The notes beneath the pieces were generated by a model. That model was not told where the DNA came from. It saw nothing but the letters and a program-made list of their open reading frames with translations, and did no database searches. The translations under genes and the position numbers were made by a program. A DNA stretch of 64,000 nt from Actinomycetota bacterium (GTDB lineage: Bacteria; Actinomycetota; Coriobacteriia; Anaerosomatales; Anaerosomataceae), in assembly GCA_004348925.1 (NCBI GenBank), contig RCMX01000007.1, forward strand, positions 1-64,000. The letters are read 5' to 3'. Positions 60,526 to 64,000 of the stretch are shown here, piece after piece (position 1 is the first letter of the stretch; every line of letters starts with the position of its first letter).

Positions 60526-60534
60526 TGCTAGAAT
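60526..60534 (+). promoter_or_regulatory. extended -10 promoter of the lipoprotein gene
   Basis: TGC-TAGAAT (60526-60534) immediately follows the por terminator. Transcription would start near 60541, giving a leader of about 30 bases with AAAGGA before the ATG at 60571. Confidence 0.6.
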
Positions 60535-60570
60535 GGCGCCGTGAACGCATGCGCCCAGAAAGGACGGTCG

Positions 60571-61413
60571 ATGACATCACGCAGGGTGCGTCTGTGGATG
60601 GCCTTGATGCTCGTCGTCTCGTTGTCCCTCGTGGGCTGCACGTCGCCCACAAGGAGCACAGTCGTGCGGAAGCCGGGTGAGCCGGTTCGCGTTTCGGGTT
60701 CCGGCACATGCCTGCCCCTGCTGCGCATCCTCACAGCCGGGTACTCCGACACGACGGCCGATTTCGTGTATCTGCCCGGACTCCATTCCGGAGGCGGCAT
60801 CAAGGGCGTCGCAAACGGCGATCTGGAGATCGGCGCCGTGTCGCGCCAGCTGACCGCCGAGGAGGCGAAGCTCGGTCTGCGGTACACGCTACTGTCCCGC
60901 GACGGGCTTGTGATCGCGACGCACCCCTCGGTCCCGATCGAGGGCCTCACGTCGCAGCAGGTCCGCGACATCTACCAGGGTAAGTACGCCAACTGGCGCG
61001 AACTCGGCGGGCCCGATCTGCCGATCACCATACTCGACCGCAACGAGGATGAGTCGGCGAAGATCATCCTTCGGGAGTACGTCCTCGGCAAAGACCTCAA
61101 GATCACGCCGAAGGCCGTCAACCTCTACTACGAGCCGGACATGATCGAGGGCCTGCAGTCCACGGTCGGTGCCATCGGGTACTTCTCTCTCGGATACGGG
61201 ATCTCGCAGGAGATTCCGGTCAATATGCTCAAGCTCGACGGCGTGGCTCCTTCAGTCGCCGCGATCGAGGACGGCACGTACAAGGTCATCAGGCCCCTCG
61301 GTGTCGTCACTGCCGAGGATGCCGGTGAGCAGATCGACGAGTTCCTGGCCTGGGCGACGAGCGCGAAGGCGGTGGAGCTGATCAAGAGCAGAGGCTTCGC
61401 CCCGGCGAAGTAG
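60571..61413 (+). CDS. phosphate-binding-protein-like lipoprotein (PstS superfamily)
   Basis: This 280-residue protein has a lipoprotein signal with lipobox LVGC (Cys23). Its periplasmic-binding-like domain contains VSGSGTCLPLLRIL, an H-S-G-G-G-I-K-G-V-A-N-G-D-L-E-I-G segment resembling the phosphate-binding loop, and AIGYFSLGYG. The ATG at 60571 is preceded by AAAGGA. No phosphate permease (PstC/A/B) is nearby. Instead, an HD-GYP sensor gene starts 13 bases after its stop, so it may bind an anion and inform that sensor. Confidence 0.88.
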   Translation: MTSRRVRLWMALMLVVSLSLVGCTSPTRSTVVRKPGEPVRVSGSGTCLPLLRILTAGYSDTTADFVYLPGLHSGGGIKGVANGDLEIGAVSRQLTAEEAKLGLRYTLLSRDGLVIATHPSVPIEGLTSQQVRDIYQGKYANWRELGGPDLPITILDRNEDESAKIILREYVLGKDLKITPKAVNLYYEPDMIEGLQSTVGAIGYFSLGYGISQEIPVNMLKLDGVAPSVAAIEDGTYKVIRPLGVVTAEDAGEQIDEFLAWATSAKAVELIKSRGFAPAK

Positions 61414-61426
61414 AGCACCAGAGCAG

Positions 61427-63976
61427 ATGCGCCCCTTCGGTCGACACCTCCACAACCAGATCATCGTGCCGCTCGTCGTGGCGTCGGTCGTCGTGGCGAT
61501 CGTGGCGATGGCGATTGCCGTTGCGCTCGTCGGTCGCATCATCCAGTCGTGGATCGACCAGAGCGTCGAAGCGGTCATCGCCAACACGCACTCACGCCTT
61601 GAAGAGGCGAGCACGGACCTCCTGCGCAGTATCAAGATGGCTGCCGAGGACTCGCGCCTTGTCGAGGCAGCCCAATCTCGGGATGTTCAGACCCTGTCGG
61701 GCATTCTGGTGCTGCTCAACCAATCGATCGAAGCCGACAACCTGATGCTGCTTGATGAAGACGGTGCGGTGATCGCGGCAACCGGACGGCTCCAGCTCAT
61801 GCCCGGCGTGCTGCCGTTGGGCGGCACCGATCGCGACTGGGTCGTGCTGTCGATGAGCCATCCCATTCTGATCAGAATGGGGCAGTCCTATACGCTCACG
61901 GCGCTTGAGCCGGTGAAAGGGCCCGACGGGAGGACTTACACGCTCGCGCTGTCGGCGATTGTGGATGACGAATTCGTGAGGCGCATCTCGGAGGGCTCCG
62001 GCGCGATCGTAGGCGTCTACGACAACGCGGGGCATTCGGTCGCAGTTCGCACCACGAACACCCCCGAGGGCTCTGTCGCCGCCGCTGCGTTGCGGCGACC
62101 GGATCCCGCGGTCACCGAGGCTTTTGCCGGCATCGACGAGGGCACCACGGTCCCGCTTGCTACCGCGGATGGAACGTTCAGACTCAAGGCGGACAGGATA
62201 TCGTTCAAAGACGATCCGACCGGGAGCATGGCGTACCTGGTTGCAGCGCTGCCGACCACCGTTGCCGAGCAGACGAGGCGGACCACGACGAACCTAATCT
62301 TCATGTGGTCGGCTCTTGCGGTCCTCATCCTCCTCGGACTCAACTGGTGGGTCGCCCGGCGTGTCTCGGAGCCGCTCGTACAGCTCTCGGACAGTGTCGG
62401 ACGAGTTGCCGAGGGCGACTTCACCGCGAAAGTGTCGTTCCATGGCACCAACGAGATCACGCGCCTGGCTGACAACTTCAACACCATGACCGACTCGCTT
62501 CGCGAGCGCAGCGAAAGCCTCACCAAGAAGGTCCTGGAGCTTGCGACTCTCTATGAGATGAGTCGCGCGCTCGGTTCGACGCTCGACCTGGAGACGCTCC
62601 TGGACTCGGTGCTTGACTCGGCGATGCGCATATTCAACGTCGAACTCGGGTACGTCACGCTGCGCGATCGCGAGAGCGGGCAGCTCGCGGTACGTTCGCT
62701 GCGGGGATCGTTGGCCGCGCGACCGGATGAGGCCGCGGTTCGGGCTTCGATGTCCGAGTGGGTCGTTCGCGAAGGCCGCCCGCTGATCTTCAATCCGCCA
62801 CGTGCCGGGGAAGAGCCGAACGGCCGGGTCGACAGCGTCAGCGGCGCTCTCGCTGCGCTCTGTGTGCCGCTGGTCTCCAACGACGGAACCATCGGGGCGA
62901 TCACGGTCGGCAGCCGCGACGCGCAGCACCGGTTCACAAGCGACGACGTGCGGCTTCTGGCCACCATTGCGAACCATGTCACCATCGCCATCGGCAACAT
63001 CGAGCTCTTCTCGACTCTGCAAGACGCGTATCTTGCGACCGTCAGAGCGCTCGCCGCCGCCGTTGACGCGAAGGATCCGTACACGCGAGGTCACTCGGAT
63101 CGTGTTGCGCGGTACGCCGTCTCCATCGGGGAGAGCATGGCGCTCGCGCCCGAGCAGCGCACCGCGCTCGAGATGGCGGCGTACCTGCACGACATCGGGA
63201 AGATCGGCATCAGCGAGGAGATCCTCCTCAAGCCCGGGAAGCTCTCCGACGAGGAGATGGGCCAGATGCGGCACCACCCGCTCATCGGTGCCAACATCCT
63301 CAAACCGATCGCGTTCCCGTGGCCGATAGCGCCGGTTGTGCGTCATCACCACGAGCATTTCGATGGACGCGGATATCCGGCGGGACTGAAGGGCGAGGAG
63401 ATCCCGCTGTTGGCGCGCGTTCTCACCGTTGCCGATGCGTACGAGGCGATGGTCTCTGACCGTCCGTACCGTCGTGGGCGCTCGGAAGAGGACGCGATCC
63501 TTGAGCTGCGTCGTTGCTCGGGAACGCACTTCGACCCCCGCGTCGTCGACGCGTTCATCCACGTCATCGCCGAGAGTGCCGAGACTGCGAGCCTGACGGT
63601 GACCCCGCACACGGATGCGCCCGGCCCCGAAGAGGCCAGCGCGGTCTTCGTTGCCGTCTGTGATGGCATGTTCTCAAGCTTCAGACGCCTCGGCGGGCCT
63701 CGCCTCGCCGCCAATCTAGAGCAGGACATCAATGCGACCTTCGCCGAGCAGGGTCTCCCGTATGCGCTGACGGCCGGCCATCTCGTGCACGACGGTGACG
63801 CCGACGTCTCCGACATTGAGCAGCTTGAGCAGATGCGCCGCGCGATGGCCGCCATCGCGGAGTTCATCGAGCGAACCTCCGGGGCCAGCCTCGTAAGCCA
63901 CTTCTATGTCGAGGCCGTCGAGGCGCTCCCGGAGCGGATGCGACGTCAGGCGGATCACCTCGGCCTGCTGCACTAG
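61427..63976 (+). CDS. membrane HD-GYP sensor phosphodiesterase with HAMP and GAF domains
   Basis: This 849-residue protein has a membrane helix (about residues 12-35), an extracytoplasmic sensory domain (about 40-285), a second helix (about 290-308), a HAMP domain, a GAF domain (about 380-530) and an HD-GYP domain (about 540-720). Conserved elements are GHSDRVARYA, His588-Asp589 (YLHDIGKIG), MRHHPLIGA and HHEHFDGRGYPAGLKG. It would degrade cyclic di-GMP. A further C-terminal domain of about 130 residues follows. The neighbouring binding-protein-like lipoprotein could present a ligand to the outer domain. The gene is complete, ending 24 bases before the window edge. Confidence 0.94.
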   Translation: MRPFGRHLHNQIIVPLVVASVVVAIVAMAIAVALVGRIIQSWIDQSVEAVIANTHSRLEEASTDLLRSIKMAAEDSRLVEAAQSRDVQTLSGILVLLNQSIEADNLMLLDEDGAVIAATGRLQLMPGVLPLGGTDRDWVVLSMSHPILIRMGQSYTLTALEPVKGPDGRTYTLALSAIVDDEFVRRISEGSGAIVGVYDNAGHSVAVRTTNTPEGSVAAAALRRPDPAVTEAFAGIDEGTTVPLATADGTFRLKADRISFKDDPTGSMAYLVAALPTTVAEQTRRTTTNLIFMWSALAVLILLGLNWWVARRVSEPLVQLSDSVGRVAEGDFTAKVSFHGTNEITRLADNFNTMTDSLRERSESLTKKVLELATLYEMSRALGSTLDLETLLDSVLDSAMRIFNVELGYVTLRDRESGQLAVRSLRGSLAARPDEAAVRASMSEWVVREGRPLIFNPPRAGEEPNGRVDSVSGALAALCVPLVSNDGTIGAITVGSRDAQHRFTSDDVRLLATIANHVTIAIGNIELFSTLQDAYLATVRALAAAVDAKDPYTRGHSDRVARYAVSIGESMALAPEQRTALEMAAYLHDIGKIGISEEILLKPGKLSDEEMGQMRHHPLIGANILKPIAFPWPIAPVVRHHHEHFDGRGYPAGLKGEEIPLLARVLTVADAYEAMVSDRPYRRGRSEEDAILELRRCSGTHFDPRVVDAFIHVIAESAETASLTVTPHTDAPGPEEASAVFVAVCDGMFSSFRRLGGPRLAANLEQDINATFAEQGLPYALTAGHLVHDGDADVSDIEQLEQMRRAMAAIAEFIERTSGASLVSHFYVEAVEALPERMRRQADHLGLLH

Positions 63977-64000
63977 CGACCGATTCCCGGCTTCCGGGCG

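Noticed and set aside
60541-60570. Leaderless GTG start for the PstS-like lipoprotein at 60541
   Set aside because: The ATG at 60571 has AAAGGA at good spacing and yields a clean lipoprotein signal peptide, while the GTG start adds a Cys/Lys-containing extension before it.

Overview
The window is high-GC bacterial DNA, densely packed with genes. It probably comes from an anaerobic or microaerophilic actinobacterium of the Coriobacteriia/Anaerosomatales (OPB41) type. Three features support this. A surface protein ends in cell-wall-binding type 2 repeats (47.2-50.2 kb). There are two secreted multiheme c-type cytochromes (24.9 and 52.7 kb). Ferredoxin-linked enzymes occur alongside a cbb3-type oxidase: a four-subunit pyruvate:ferredoxin oxidoreductase, an aldehyde:ferredoxin oxidoreductase and a DUF362 ferredoxin-domain protein. 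The taxon is inferred; no rRNA gene is present.

Left edge (1-2.05 kb): three related, imperfectly palindromic repeats of about 87 bp look like integron attC sites. The first two share an identical 30-bp right arm ending in a GTTAGC core, and the third is decayed. A small membrane-protein gene sits between sites 1 and 2 with its stop codon inside the left core of site 2. An AbrB/Doc-type toxin-antitoxin pair in reverse orientation and a YrdB-like gene lie between sites 2 and 3. This reads as the tail of a chromosomal integron cassette array. No integrase gene is in the window.

2.1-12.9 kb is an accessory patchwork of short, mostly single-gene units: a membrane protein/XRE pair with an operator cluster, an SDR protein, DUF2200, a PanE-like reductase, an immunity-like protein, YciI, DUF3052, GNAT, DUF1801, ASCH and a MASE1 histidine kinase. 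It also holds two gene remnants (a CPBP protease and a VOC/glyoxalase). 13-23.6 kb holds cold-shock and housekeeping genes: a csp, a Na+/Ca2+ exchanger, a diguanylate cyclase, an NlpC/P60 peptidase, DedA, an FMN reductase, a DEAD-box helicase, an ErcA-like dehydrogenase overlapping a histidine kinase, and typA.

23.6-30.8 kb: a DUF362 iron-sulfur protein and an octaheme cytochrome, then a Gtr-like glycosylation set (GtrA, methyltransferase, GT2, GT-C), then an amidohydrolase. 30.9-37.6 kb is a cbb3 oxidase operon: ccoN, a large pentaheme CcoO fusion, a CcoS-like protein, a heme-less anchor, a small unknown and a CcoI-type copper ATPase. 37.7-47.1 kb: a second csp, a MerR/TipA regulator, a LOG-family protein, a transglutaminase-like protein, an SCP2-like/Fe-ADH/AOR operon and a pseudouridine catabolism operon with a methyltransferase.

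47.2-64 kb: a metalloprotease with cell-wall-binding repeats, an ABC ATPase, an AlkD-like protein, an alpha/beta hydrolase, a heptaheme cytochrome and a CheY-like regulator. The conserved block SRP RNA-dnaX-ebfC-recR follows, then porGDAB with a strong terminator. A phosphate-binding-like lipoprotein next to a large HD-GYP sensor closes the window.

Taken together, PorGDAB and AOR would supply or use reduced ferredoxin, the multiheme cytochromes could pass electrons to the cell surface, and the cbb3-like oxidase would allow oxygen use or detoxification. Several regulators and sensors are genetic orphans.
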